A DNA stretch of 64,000 bases from an uncultured Alphaproteobacteria bacterium (GCA_902521465.1 CABYRL010000001.1:451352-515351), one strand, 5' to 3'. Shown: positions 18,454-28,057, counted from the stretch's first letter. The notes: generated from the sequence alone by a model not told the origin. Made by a program: numbers and translations.

Positions 18454-21428
18454 GAAACTAACCTTTTATTATCTTCATCATAAAAAACTGGTTTTACTAT
18501 ATCCACACCAGTTGTACTCATACTTGATGTAGAAGCGTAAGCTTTTGTTCCAATCATAGAGTGGCCATTTTTGATAACAGCTAATGCAAAATCATGACCT
18601 AATGTAGAACTGTAATAACAAGAAGTAATATGACCAAGCATTGGGACAGGAGACTTAATTTCTCTATCAAGAATGATATGTTGTCCTTCCTCTAGTTTAT
18701 CGGCTTTATTCGAGGGAATGATACCAACAAGTTGTTTCCTATCTTCTCTTATAGTATCAGACCGAGCAAGTGATCTTTTACCTAAAAAATCTTTTTTTGA
18801 TTTACCAATCATCCAGCTAAGTCCCAAATCTATTGGCGTTATAGAACCATCTGTGTCCTGGCCAACAATAATGTAACCCTTTTCTGCCCTTAAAAGATGC
18901 ATTGCCTCCGTGCCGTAGGGAGCAAGACCAAATTCTTTTCCAACACTTTGAATGTTATCCCAAATTTTAGGGGCACTATTTGACGGAATATATATTTCGT
19001 AACCTAACTCACCAGTAAAGCTTGCTCTTAGAATGCGTATTGGAATATCATTAAATTCATGAAATTGGAAAGTCATAAATGGAAACTCCTCATTGCTAAA
19101 ATTGATATTTGGAAAGGCTTTTTTCATGATTTCTCTGGTTTTTGGTCCACTAATGTTGAAAGTTGCATATTGCTCTGTAATCGAGTTCATAAAAACTTTT
19201 AAATTTGGCCACTCGGTTTGAGCATATTCCTCCATGCAACCTAAAACAGTAGCAGCACCCCCAGTAGTTGTAGTGGCAATAAAATGCTGATCAGAAATTT
19301 TACAAATTATCCCGTCATCTTTTACCATTCCATCTTCCCCCAACATAAGAGCATATCTTGCAGAACCTTGTTTCATCTTAGTAAAACTGTTTGTGTAAAT
19401 TAAATTCATAAATTCCAACGCATCCTCACCTTTGATCTCAATTTTTCCTAATGTGCTCCCATCTAAAATACCTGCGTTTTCTCTTACATTTTTGCTCTCT
19501 CGTTGAACAGCATCATGCATCGACTCATCTTTATTAATTTGAAAATACCATGGCCTTTTCCATTGCCCGACATCCTCAAAAATTGCACCATTTTTTAAGT
19601 GCCAACTATGTATTGGTGATTTTCTCTCTGGGTCATAAAATTCATAGCAATTTCTGCCAGCTATTGCAGAAAAACTTAAAGGAGCATAGGGTGGTCGATA
19701 AATAGTTGTGCCAACTTCATTTACTTTTTTATCCAGAAGATCAGAAACTATTCCCAGTGCATTAATACTACTAATTTTACCTTGATCGGTTCCCATACTA
19801 TTTGTTGTATATCTTTTTAAATGTTCAATTCTATCAAAACCCTCTGTTATTGCTTGACGGATATCTTTAGTTGTTACATCATTTTGTAAGTCAATAAATG
19901 ATTTAGCCCATAATGATTTCTTTTGCGGAGAGACCTCCCACAATTTTTCAATGTTATACTTAGTGTTTGTATTTAATTCGAGTTTTACGTCTAATTTTTT
20001 GACTTTAAAAGTTTTCAATTTTTCATTTATATCAGAATTTAAATTATCAAAATTAAATTGTCCTGAAGCAGAACCAAGAGTTATGGTAGGTTGAAAAGGT
20101 TTTGATGGTTTGTAAGTTAAATCTTTCTCATCCCAATCTAATAAACCTTTTGATTGAGTAAACAAGTGAACATCTGGATTTATTCCACCTGACAAACATA
20201 AGCAGTCACATTTAATTTCATTTAAAGCACCAGAACTATCCTCAACAAGAATTTTTTCAATTTTTTTGTTTCCAAATGCTCCTTTTATTTGTGAATTTGT
20301 GTAGAGAGGAACATCATTTTTTCTTATCAAGTCAAACAAATTTGGCTCAATTTCCTCCCCAGATCGTGAGTCGATATATGCTTTTGGTTTTAAACCAGCT
20401 TTTATAAGACCATAAACTAGGCTGTTTGAATTCGAATTATTACTGAAAATAACAGGTTCTTTAGAAGGTGCTAGTCCATATCGGCACATATATTTTTCAA
20501 ATGAAGAGCTTAGCATTATGCCTGGTAGATCGTTATTTTGAAAAGATAAAAATCTCTCAATGTGTCCATTACATAATATTGTGTGACTTGCACGTATCTT
20601 ATGTAAAGTGCTATTAACTTTTCCTTCTATCGGTTTAGAGCCAACAAATCTATCTTCAATGGCTATAAGATGATTTATGTAATTATAAGTTGTAACAAGT
20701 GTGTTTTTTAAAATCTTTATATTCTTAGAGTCTTCTATTTCTTGTATAGTTTCTTTTAACCAATCTTTAGGCTCTTTGTTATCAATTGATGATATTTTGT
20801 TTGAATTATTTATAATGCCACCAAGTTGTTCCTCAAAGTCAATTAACAACACATCATAATTTGAGTTGATGAAAGATTTAGCTGCGAGGAGTCCATTTAA
20901 TCCTCCTCCTATAATTGTAATATCGACATTGTGATGGATATGATTGCTTATGCCTTTGAAATCTTTGGGAGGTTTACCTAATCCAGCGGCTCTTCTAATA
21001 AGTGGTTCATACAAATTTTTCCAAAATTTCTTATGCGGCCCCATGAACGTTTTATAGTAAAAACCAGCAGTAAAAATTGGAGAAAATAAGTTATTGATAC
21101 TTCCAAAATCGTTTTCAAGAGAAGGCCATCTGTTTTGACTTTCAATTTCCATTCCTTCATAAATTTTTTTTATAGTTGCTCTTGTGTTTGGTTCGGAATA
21201 TTCACTAATTATTTGGACTAGAGCATTTGGTTCTTCTATACCACAGGTATAAATTCCTCTTGGCCTATGGTACTTAAAACTTCTTCCTACAAGGTTAATA
21301 TTATTTCTTAATAGAGCTGAGGCTATAGTATCGCCTTTGTAGCCAAAATATTTGACCCCATCGAATTTGAAGCTAATTTTTTGATGAAACTGAATAAATT
21401 GATTTTCTTTTAAATTTATAGATTTCAT
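18450..21428 (-). CDS. soxA: Sarcosine oxidase alpha subunit
   Basis: The 992-residue protein is full length. It has an N-terminal ferredoxin-like domain (FGYKGDTIASALL, RSFKYHRPRGIYTCG), a NAD/FAD domain starting at DITIIGGGLNGLLAAKSF, a second nucleotide-binding region, and a C-terminal GcvT-like half with SARYALMLGEDGMVKDDGII, FTGELGYEIYIPS and HLLRAEKGYIIVGQDTDG. The alpha subunit carries noncovalent FAD and NAD and the folate site where methylene-tetrahydrofolate forms. The start overlaps the soxD stop by four bases and the stop overlaps soxG by four bases, so B-D-A-G is tightly coupled. Confidence 0.96.
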   Translation of the reverse strand: MKSINLKENQFIQFHQKISFKFDGVKYFGYKGDTIASALLRNNINLVGRSFKYHRPRGIYTCGIEEPNALVQIISEYSEPNTRATIKKIYEGMEIESQNRWPSLENDFGSINNLFSPIFTAGFYYKTFMGPHKKFWKNLYEPLIRRAAGLGKPPKDFKGISNHIHHNVDITIIGGGLNGLLAAKSFINSNYDVLLIDFEEQLGGIINNSNKISSIDNKEPKDWLKETIQEIEDSKNIKILKNTLVTTYNYINHLIAIEDRFVGSKPIEGKVNSTLHKIRASHTILCNGHIERFLSFQNNDLPGIMLSSSFEKYMCRYGLAPSKEPVIFSNNSNSNSLVYGLIKAGLKPKAYIDSRSGEEIEPNLFDLIRKNDVPLYTNSQIKGAFGNKKIEKILVEDSSGALNEIKCDCLCLSGGINPDVHLFTQSKGLLDWDEKDLTYKPSKPFQPTITLGSASGQFNFDNLNSDINEKLKTFKVKKLDVKLELNTNTKYNIEKLWEVSPQKKSLWAKSFIDLQNDVTTKDIRQAITEGFDRIEHLKRYTTNSMGTDQGKISSINALGIVSDLLDKKVNEVGTTIYRPPYAPLSFSAIAGRNCYEFYDPERKSPIHSWHLKNGAIFEDVGQWKRPWYFQINKDESMHDAVQRESKNVRENAGILDGSTLGKIEIKGEDALEFMNLIYTNSFTKMKQGSARYALMLGEDGMVKDDGIICKISDQHFIATTTTGGAATVLGCMEEYAQTEWPNLKVFMNSITEQYATFNISGPKTREIMKKAFPNINFSNEEFPFMTFQFHEFNDIPIRILRASFTGELGYEIYIPSNSAPKIWDNIQSVGKEFGLAPYGTEAMHLLRAEKGYIIVGQDTDGSITPIDLGLSWMIGKSKKDFLGKRSLARSDTIREDRKQLVGIIPSNKADKLEEGQHIILDREIKSPVPMLGHITSCYYSSTLGHDFALAVIKNGHSMIGTKAYASTSSMSTTGVDIVKPVFYDEDNKRLVS

Positions 21429-21775
21429 TTTTCAACCGTAAAATTACCCGACCCAACTTCTGGTTCACCAGAGGGCGTTTTAACAACACTTTTAAAATTA
21501 TTTAAGTTTGGTTTTTTTTCATCGAGCTTGTAGGTCACCAAAATTTCATCAGTAGATGTATCTCTTACACAATTAAACCATTTGCGACAACCATGTGTGT
21601 GTACCCAGCGCTCATAAAACAAACCTTTTGGATTTGCTCTTATAAAGACGTATTCTCCCCACTCACGATCACCAATTTCTTTTGATCCATCGGGTCTTTT
21701 TACATGTGCTTCTCCTCCATTTGAAAATTCCGATTGATCTCTCGGGCCGCAATAAGGGCAATTAATTATGAGCAT
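21425..21775 (-). CDS. soxD: Sarcosine oxidase delta subunit
   Basis: The 116-residue protein has the zinc site expected of the delta subunit: Cys6 and Cys9 in INCPYCG, and His59 and Cys63 in WVHTHGCRKWF. WGEYVFIRANPKG is also typical. It is a small structural subunit of cytoplasmic heterotetrameric sarcosine oxidase. The gene starts five bases after soxB. A C-terminal tail of about 30 residues (KKPNLNNFKSVVK onward) is longer than in many homologues but not unusual. Confidence 0.95.
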   Translation of the reverse strand: MLIINCPYCGPRDQSEFSNGGEAHVKRPDGSKEIGDREWGEYVFIRANPKGLFYERWVHTHGCRKWFNCVRDTSTDEILVTYKLDEKKPNLNNFKSVVKTPSGEPEVGSGNFTVEK

Positions 21776-21780
21776 ATTTA

Positions 21781-23031
21781 TTAATGTGCTACGGCTGCAG
21801 CACCGTGTTCGTCTACTAATCTTCCACTTGCAAATCTATCAAGATTAAACGCACTATTAATTTGATGAGGTTCATTTTTTGCAATGGTATGTGCGAAAAC
21901 ATTTGCACTTCCAGGTGTAGCTTTAAAACCACCTGTGCCCCAGCCACAATTAAAAAATAAACCCTCAATGTCACATTTACTAATAATAGGACTAGCATCT
22001 GGGCAGATGTCAACAATACCACCCCATTGACGAAGCATTTTCATTTTGCCAAATACTGGATAAAGCTCGACCATAGCTCGAATAGTATCTTCAATAATGT
22101 TAAAACCACCTCTTTGAGTAAAAGAATTATAACTGTCGGTTCCTGCTCCAATAACTAATTCACCTTTATCAGATTGACTGACATAAGCATGAACTGCAGA
22201 GGACATTACCACTGTATCAATAATAGGTTTAATTGGTTCAGAAACAAGTGCCTGAAGTGGCTTACTTTGTAAAGGTAATCTGATACCCGCACTCTCTGCT
22301 AAAACACCAGTATGACCTGAAGCAACAACTCCAATTTTATTTGCCCTTAAAAAACCCTTGGAAGTTTCAACACCTTCTATTGTTCCATTTTTAGTCCTTA
22401 TTTGATGTGCCTCACAATTTTGAATTATATCAACTCCCATCTCATCAGCGCGCATTGCAAAACCCCATGCTATTGCATCATGTCGTGCTACACCACCGCG
22501 AGGTTGGTAAGATGCACCTAGCACTGGATATCGAAGATTGTCAGTATTCATTATAGGAACCTTTTTTTGAATTTCTTCTTTAGATAACCAAAATGAATCA
22601 ATACCATTTAAATTATTTGCACTAACTCTTCTTTTAATTTCTTTTATATCATGTTCGTTATGGGCTAAATTCATAACCCCTCTTTGACTAAACATTACAT
22701 TGTAATTTAATTCGCTTGATAGGTTTTCCCATAACTTCAAAGAGTGTTCGTACAAATGAGCACTATCATCCCATAAATAATTTGATCTAATGATAGTGGT
22801 GTTTCTACCTGTGTTACCTCCACCAAGCCAACCTTTTTCTATTACGGCAATATTTTTTAATCCATGTTCTTTTGCTAAGTAATATGCAGTTCCTAGTCCA
22901 TGACCCCCACCACCAATTATTATGACATCATAAAACTCTCTGGGTTCGGGGCTTCTCCACATTTTTGGCCATTCTTTATGGCCAGATAGTGCATTTTTAG
23001 CAAGGCTAAATATTGAATATTTTTTCTTCAC
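21781..23031 (-). CDS. soxB: Sarcosine oxidase beta subunit
   Basis: The 416-residue protein is the usual size. It has a dinucleotide-binding motif [15 protein letters not shown] (36-50), [16 protein letters not shown] (70-85) and [12 protein letters not shown] (179-190), whose His184 is at the position expected for covalent FMN. The C-terminal end [12 protein letters not shown] and [15 protein letters not shown] closes the FAD site. It is the sarcosine-oxidising subunit, yielding glycine, peroxide and the C1 unit. The start is GTG at 23031, because the adjacent ATG is in another frame and followed at once by a stop. It is the first gene of soxBDAG. Confidence 0.95.
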   Translation of the reverse strand: MKKKYSIFSLAKNALSGHKEWPKMWRSPEPREFYDVIIIGGGGHGLGTAYYLAKEHGLKNIAVIEKGWLGGGNTGRNTTIIRSNYLWDDSAHLYEHSLKLWENLSSELNYNVMFSQRGVMNLAHNEHDIKEIKRRVSANNLNGIDSFWLSKEEIQKKVPIMNTDNLRYPVLGASYQPRGGVARHDAIAWGFAMRADEMGVDIIQNCEAHQIRTKNGTIEGVETSKGFLRANKIGVVASGHTGVLAESAGIRLPLQSKPLQALVSEPIKPIIDTVVMSSAVHAYVSQSDKGELVIGAGTDSYNSFTQRGGFNIIEDTIRAMVELYPVFGKMKMLRQWGGIVDICPDASPIISKCDIEGLFFNCGWGTGGFKATPGSANVFAHTIAKNEPHQINSAFNLDRFASGRLVDEHGAAAVAH

Positions 23032-23059
23032 ATCAGCAAATTAGCAAAAAATAAAATAA

Positions 23060-23890
23060 TCAGCTAGTTATTTTCAGGGGCGAATTGTCATTAATTTTTT
23101 TAAAAATTTTAGGGAACTTCCATTGCAAATCGCAGTCTACATTTGGGGCTTGAGCTGAACTATTTAAGTCGTTTTCACAAATAGTTCTAATTTCAAAGCT
23201 TATCCTTGTATTTTCAGACTTTTCTTTTGATGAGCTATGTAAGTGGGCACCTGAAAAACATAAAATTTCTCCTGGTTTTATAGTTACTGGTATTTTCTTA
23301 ATATTGCTGGGCAAGTCCTCTTTTAATTGTGGAGCAGAGGGGTAAGAAAAATCGCCTTTTTTTCTATTTGCTAAATAAATGTTTAAGTCCCAAGTCGAAG
23401 TAGTATTTTTAACTGGAACATCAAAATAATCTGGATAAAAAATCATAGTATTTTTTTCCTCTACATTGCTTACTGGTGCCCACCAATTAATTTGTTGATA
23501 CAAATTTGTGCCCCAAGTATCACGATGAATATTTATTCTAGATGCTTCTCTATAAGGTAAGTTATTTTCTGCTGGTGCTACTCTTACCACAAATCGATCC
23601 CAAAAAGTTCCACCTTTATTATATCCAATTTCATATAAAAAGTTTGAAAATAGTTTTCTGAAATCTTCATGGTTTTTTAATTTTGATACAATATCCTTAC
23701 TTATATCCTCAGAATTTTTTAAATAGTGTATTTTTTCTATTTCACCATTATAAATATTTTGTATTTTATTTTTAATTTGGGTTATTAAATCATTAGAAGT
23801 TTTTGATTTTTGAAATACAAAAACTTTTCCACTAAAAATATCTTTTTTAAATTCTTGAAGATTAGAAATTTTTTCTATTGGTATAAACAT
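23060..23890 (-). CDS. Putative Fe(II)/2-oxoglutarate-dependent oxygenase
   Basis: The 276-residue protein shows the facial triad pattern of a double-stranded beta-helix oxygenase: His122-Arg-Asp124 (INIHRDTWG), a distal histidine in CFSGAHLHSS (216 or 218), and an arginine soon after (TRISFEIR, 229 or 235) that could bind 2-oxoglutarate. It looks related to the phytanoyl-CoA dioxygenase group. The substrate is unknown. It sits 28 bases upstream of soxB and directly after pfk, all on the minus strand, so a role in hydroxylating or demethylating a small N-methyl compound is possible. That link is inference from position only. Confidence 0.55.
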   Translation of the reverse strand: MFIPIEKISNLQEFKKDIFSGKVFVFQKSKTSNDLITQIKNKIQNIYNGEIEKIHYLKNSEDISKDIVSKLKNHEDFRKLFSNFLYEIGYNKGGTFWDRFVVRVAPAENNLPYREASRINIHRDTWGTNLYQQINWWAPVSNVEEKNTMIFYPDYFDVPVKNTTSTWDLNIYLANRKKGDFSYPSAPQLKEDLPSNIKKIPVTIKPGEILCFSGAHLHSSSKEKSENTRISFEIRTICENDLNSSAQAPNVDCDLQWKFPKIFKKINDNSPLKITS

Positions 23891-24973
23891 TCACTTTATA
23901 TCACCAACATATACCCCAAGTGCTAAAGCAGTTTCAATTAGAGGATCTGATCTATCTACAACTTTATAAGTAGAAATTCCTTCACTAATTGGAACATCAA
24001 CAACTTTCCTATCTCTCCAGGCAACCATTCTTCCATATTTTCCTTTTGCTATTAAATCAACAGCATAAACTCCAAAAGCACTAGCTAAAATTCTATCACG
24101 TGGAGTAGGAGGCGCACCTCGTTGAACATGCCCCAAAGAAGTGACCCTACACTCTATATCAGTACTTTTCATTATTTCCTCTGAAAGATAATTACCTATT
24201 CCACCTAATCTTTTTTGACCATCAGCGTATTCAACAGTGTAACTTTTTCCATTTTCTGTTTTTACTGCCTCTGCTACTACAATCAGCGAATGAACTATTC
24301 CTCTATTTTTCATTTCAGTGAGTTTATTGACAATTCCTTTGATAGAGTAATCTAGTTCAGGAATTAGGATTACATCTGCTCCACCTGCAATGCCTGCGTT
24401 AATAGCTATGTGTCCTGCGTCTCTACCCATTACTTCTAAAATCATCGTTCTTTGATGACTTGCAGCAGTTGTTTGTAAGTTATCTAGTGCTTGGGTAGCA
24501 ACATTTACAGCTGTATTAAACCCTATGGAGCTTTCAGTGGCTCCCACATCATTGTCAATTGTTTTAGGTATGGCTACAATATTTAAGTCACCTCTTTTTG
24601 CAATTTCAGTTAATATCGACATGCTTCCATCTCCGCCTATAACAATAAGCCCATCAAGACCTAATTCTTTGTAACCATCAATAATGTCTTGGGATCTATC
24701 TTTGTATTTACCATCTGGCATGGGAAATTTAAAAGGATTACCTTTACTTGTTGTTCCCAAAAATGTCCCACCTTGTCTTAGAAGAGAACCGCTAAAAGTT
24801 TGATAGTCTAATGGAACATAAGCCACTGGTCTTTGCATTAAACCAACAGTGCCATCACGAATACCCATAACTTCCATCTGATATGTATTTTTAGCTCTGA
24901 AAAATATCGATCTAACTGCAGCGTTTAAACCACCACAGTCTCCACCACTAGTAAGAATTCCAATTTTTTTCAT
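23891..24973 (-). CDS. 6-phosphofructokinase (ATP- or PPi-dependent)
   Basis: The 360-residue protein is a PfkA-family enzyme: ILTSGGDCGGLNAAVR at the N-terminus, GGDGSM (113-118), PKTIDND (136-142), MGRDAGHIA and GHVQRGAPPTPRDR. It phosphorylates fructose 6-phosphate. Donor choice is unclear. Gly116 in GGDGS matches the ATP-type position, but Lys137 in PKTIDND matches PPi-type and atypical ATP-type enzymes. The combination is known from the mixed group III branch. The gene abuts the upstream ROK kinase and the downstream oxygenase with no spacer, so a sugar kinase and PFK are made together. Confidence 0.9.
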   Translation of the reverse strand: MKKIGILTSGGDCGGLNAAVRSIFFRAKNTYQMEVMGIRDGTVGLMQRPVAYVPLDYQTFSGSLLRQGGTFLGTTSKGNPFKFPMPDGKYKDRSQDIIDGYKELGLDGLIVIGGDGSMSILTEIAKRGDLNIVAIPKTIDNDVGATESSIGFNTAVNVATQALDNLQTTAASHQRTMILEVMGRDAGHIAINAGIAGGADVILIPELDYSIKGIVNKLTEMKNRGIVHSLIVVAEAVKTENGKSYTVEYADGQKRLGGIGNYLSEEIMKSTDIECRVTSLGHVQRGAPPTPRDRILASAFGVYAVDLIAKGKYGRMVAWRDRKVVDVPISEGISTYKVVDRSDPLIETALALGVYVGDIK

Positions 24974-25897
24974 TTAAAATTTATCTGAGTCCCACAACCA
25001 CGCTGCCCCTCTAACACCGCTGGAGTCACCGTGAGTATTCCGTAAGATCTTATTTCTTATCTTATCACTAAATGTGTATTTAGGAAGTAATTTAGGTATA
25101 TTGTCATAAAGTCTACCAACGTTTGACATACCTCCACCAAAAACTATTACATCAGGGTCAACGATACCTATCATTACAGATATTAATCTGGCAAAACGAT
25201 CTTCATATAATTCAAATTCTTTTTTTGCTCTTTCATCTCCATTTGCTTCCAAAGCAACTATTTCTCTTGTTCTTAAATTGGTGCCATATTTCTCGTTAAA
25301 TAATTTTGTAAAACCTATTCCTGATATAAATTGCTCAGCACATAAGGGTCTTTTGCAATTACCTACATTACATTGGACATCAGAATTAATTTCCTCCTCA
25401 GTAGGATAGGGTAATGGTTGATGTCCCCAATCTCCTGCAATTTGGTTAACGCCCTCAATGACTTTCTTTTCATAAACAAATGATCCGCCAAAACCCGATC
25501 CAATAATTACACCCCAAACTGATTTATAATTTGCCCCAGAACCATCGATAGCTTCAGATAATGCAAAACAGTTAGCATCATTCATGATTCGAATTTCTCT
25601 ATTTAAACTTTTTTCTAAATCTTTATGAAATGGTTTGTCATTAATCCATATACAATTAGCATTATTTACTAAGCCAGTTTCATATGAAGAAAATCCTGGT
25701 ATGCAAACCCCTACAGAATTTTGTTGATCTGTAAATTTATCAAATTCTGAAACTAAAGATTTTACGGTATTTAAACCACTTTCGTAATTTTTTTCATAAG
25801 TAGATCTTTTTCTCAGAATTTCTTTACCATTTGAGTCTATTAAAATACCCTCAATTTTGGTACCACCGTAATCAATGCCTATTTTAAAATCACTCAT
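24974..25897 (-). CDS. ROK family sugar kinase (fructokinase/glucokinase type)
   Basis: The 307-residue protein has the ROK pattern: ATP loop DYGGT (9-13), catalytic Asp107 in NDANC, GSGFGGS (133-139), GHQPLPYP with His159, and a cysteine-rich zinc region CNVGNCKRPLCAE (176-188). The last differs from the usual CxCGxxGCxE in that the second cysteine is Val178 and extra residues with Cys181 are inserted. FISGIGF follows as in Mak-type fructokinase. It likely phosphorylates a hexose for the adjoining phosphofructokinase. Fructose is a reasonable guess given frcBCA nearby. It is the first gene of its minus-strand run. Confidence 0.83.
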   Translation of the reverse strand: MSDFKIGIDYGGTKIEGILIDSNGKEILRKRSTYEKNYESGLNTVKSLVSEFDKFTDQQNSVGVCIPGFSSYETGLVNNANCIWINDKPFHKDLEKSLNREIRIMNDANCFALSEAIDGSGANYKSVWGVIIGSGFGGSFVYEKKVIEGVNQIAGDWGHQPLPYPTEEEINSDVQCNVGNCKRPLCAEQFISGIGFTKLFNEKYGTNLRTREIVALEANGDERAKKEFELYEDRFARLISVMIGIVDPDVIVFGGGMSNVGRLYDNIPKLLPKYTFSDKIRNKILRNTHGDSSGVRGAAWLWDSDKF

Positions 25898-25922
25898 TTT
25901 TAAATAGATACCATAAGTTATA

Positions 25923-25957
25923 AAATATATGTATGAAATCTTTTAAATATATGTATG
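25923..25957. promoter_or_regulatory. Pair of 13-base direct repeats in a divergent promoter region
   Basis: AAATATATGTATG occurs at 25923-25935 and again at 25945-25957, exactly 22 bases apart (about two helical turns). The pair lies in the 91-base gap between the divergent ROK kinase and MocA-type oxidoreductase genes. This is the spacing of a tandem protein-binding site, so it may be an operator, but base composition is extreme here. Confidence 0.4.
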
Positions 25958-25988
25958 GATTGTAGTCAAATAGGTTTAAATTTTTTTT

Positions 25989-26996
25989 ATGAAAAAAAAA
26001 ATTATTAATTGGGGCATATTAAGCACTGCTAAAATTGGTTGGGAGCACGTAATACCTGCAATAAGAAAATCTAAAAATAGTCAGGTTATAGCGCTCGCTA
26101 GTAGAAATTTATCCAGAGCAACGGCTTTAACAAAAAAATTTAAAATACCTAAAAGCTATGGTTCTTATAAAGAGTTATATGAAGATAAAGATGTAGATGT
26201 AATTTATAACCCTCTTCCTAACCACTTACATATAAAATCAAGTATTGAGGCCTGTAAAAATAAAAAAAATCTCCTATTAGAGAAACCATTATCTTTAAAA
26301 TCAAAAGATATAGACCCATTAATAAAAATTGCCTCACAAAATAAAGTTATTGTTAAAGAAGCATTTATGGTCAGGCATCATCCTCAATGGCGATGGGTTA
26401 AAGAATATATAAAATCAGGTAAGATCGGATCAATATCAAGTATATCAACAGTGTTTTCATACAATAATAAAAATCCAAAAAATATCAGAAATATCAAAAA
26501 CTTTGGTGGAGGGGCCGTCTATGACATTGGATGTTATCCGACTGTCATATCAAGATTTCTTTTAGATAAAGAACCAAAAAGAGTTATTGCAACTTCTAAA
26601 AATGATAAAAAATTTAAAACAGATATTTTATCATCCGCATTGTTAGATTTTGGAGATATTTTCTCAACCTTTACAGTTGCTACACAAAGCACATATTCAC
26701 AACAAGTAGTAATTCTTGGCACAAAAAAAACAGTTGTTATTGAAAATCCTTTCAACGCAATTGCGAATAAACCAACTACAGTTGTTATCTACAATGGAAA
26801 ATCAATCTATCGAAAAGACAATACAATAAAAGTATTTCCAGCGACTGATCAATATGAACATCAAGTTACAAAATTTTCTAATGAGTTAATTTATAAAACT
26901 AAAATAGATTATGGATTATTAGATGCAAAAAAAAATATGAAAGTCTTAGATGCAATTTTTATGTCTATTAAGAAAAAAAAGTGGATTAAAATTTAA
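25989..26996 (+). CDS. Gfo/Idh/MocA-family sugar dehydrogenase
   Basis: The 335-residue protein has an N-terminal Rossmann strand (WGILSTAKIG, 8-17), the family LLLEKPLSL with Lys99, and GGGAVYDIGCYPT near 177-189. The last resembles D-xylose dehydrogenases and glucose-fructose oxidoreductases. It should oxidise or reduce a sugar or sugar derivative with NAD(P). There is no signal peptide, so it is cytoplasmic. It stands alone on the plus strand, divergent from the ROK-pfk run and convergent with gpr. The substrate cannot be told from the sequence. Confidence 0.8.
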   Translation: MKKKIINWGILSTAKIGWEHVIPAIRKSKNSQVIALASRNLSRATALTKKFKIPKSYGSYKELYEDKDVDVIYNPLPNHLHIKSSIEACKNKKNLLLEKPLSLKSKDIDPLIKIASQNKVIVKEAFMVRHHPQWRWVKEYIKSGKIGSISSISTVFSYNNKNPKNIRNIKNFGGGAVYDIGCYPTVISRFLLDKEPKRVIATSKNDKKFKTDILSSALLDFGDIFSTFTVATQSTYSQQVVILGTKKTVVIENPFNAIANKPTTVVIYNGKSIYRKDNTIKVFPATDQYEHQVTKFSNELIYKTKIDYGLLDAKKNMKVLDAIFMSIKKKKWIKI

Positions 26997-27029
26997 TTTA
27001 TTAGTGAGATAATAAAGAATTTCAATTAA

Positions 27030-28055
27030 TTAATGGGCACTAGAAGGAGCCCATATATTTATATCACCCTCTTTTGCAGCTTTATTTATTTCTTTTATTT
27101 CTTTTTTTGAAAATTTTAAATTATCAAGTGTAGCTAAGTTTTCTTTAAGCTGTTTTACTGTTCTAGCCCCAATTAAAGCAGAGGTTATTGCACGATTATT
27201 TAATACCCAAGCTATAGCCATTTGGGATAGAGATTGATTTCTTCTTTTTGCAATTTTATTGAGTTCATTAATAATTTTAGTATTTTTTTTCGTTATTAAA
27301 TCTTTGCTGAAAGAGCTATTCTCATTAACCCTTGAAACTTTGGGAATTCCTTTTAAATATTTATTAGATAAAAAACCTTGGGCTAGTGGAGAAAAGGCGA
27401 TACAACCAACCCCTTTTTTTATGAGAGTTTTTGTTAAATCTTTTTCAATCCATCTATTAATTAATGAATAAGAAGGTTGATGAATTAATAATTTGATTCC
27501 TTTGCTCTTTAAAATTGAAATCATTTTATTTGTCTTATTGGAGGAGTAAGAAGAGACACCAATATACAGGGCCTTACCAGCTTTATAGATACTTTCTAAA
27601 GCATCAGCTGTTTCCTCAAGAGGTGTATTTGGATCAAAACGATGAGAATAAAATATATCTACATAATCCAGTTTCATCCTCTTTAAACTTTGATCGCAAC
27701 TAGCAATTACATGTTTTTTTGAACCCCATTCACCATAGGGTCCATCCCACATATCGTAACCTGCTTTAGACGATATAATTAACTCATCACGGTATTTTCC
27801 AAGATCACTTTTCATGACTTTTCCAAAATTAGACTCAGCACTGCCATAAGGTGGTCCATAATTATTTGCTAAATCAAAATGAGTAATTCCTGCATCAAAA
27901 GACTCAAAAAGAATTTTTTTAGACTCTGAAGCCATTCCATTGCCACCAAAGTTATGCCATAACCCTATTGATAAGACAGGTAGTTTTAAACCACTATCAC
28001 CACAGTTTCTATAATGCATTTTTTGATAGCGATTTTTGTCTGAAATATATGGCAT
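27030..28055 (-). CDS. gpr: Aldo/keto reductase, Gpr/YghZ type
   Basis: The 341-residue protein follows E. coli Gpr (YghZ) closely: YRNCGDSGLKLPVLSIGLWHNF read in pieces as GDSGLKLP and LSIGLWHNFG, then THFDLANNYGPPYGSAE, ELIISSKAGYDMW, YVDIFYSHRFD and NPNT-like NTPLEETADAL. The catalytic Asp (FDLANNYG), Tyr, Lys (SSKAGY) and His (YSHR) of aldo/keto reductases are present. Gpr reduces L-glyceraldehyde 3-phosphate and other aldehydes with NADPH. The stop lies two bases before the ribokinase stop region; the gene follows rbsK on the same strand. Confidence 0.88.
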   Translation of the reverse strand: MPYISDKNRYQKMHYRNCGDSGLKLPVLSIGLWHNFGGNGMASESKKILFESFDAGITHFDLANNYGPPYGSAESNFGKVMKSDLGKYRDELIISSKAGYDMWDGPYGEWGSKKHVIASCDQSLKRMKLDYVDIFYSHRFDPNTPLEETADALESIYKAGKALYIGVSSYSSNKTNKMISILKSKGIKLLIHQPSYSLINRWIEKDLTKTLIKKGVGCIAFSPLAQGFLSNKYLKGIPKVSRVNENSSFSKDLITKKNTKIINELNKIAKRRNQSLSQMAIAWVLNNRAITSALIGARTVKQLKENLATLDNLKFSKKEIKEINKAAKEGDINIWAPSSAH

Positions 28056-28057
28056 TT

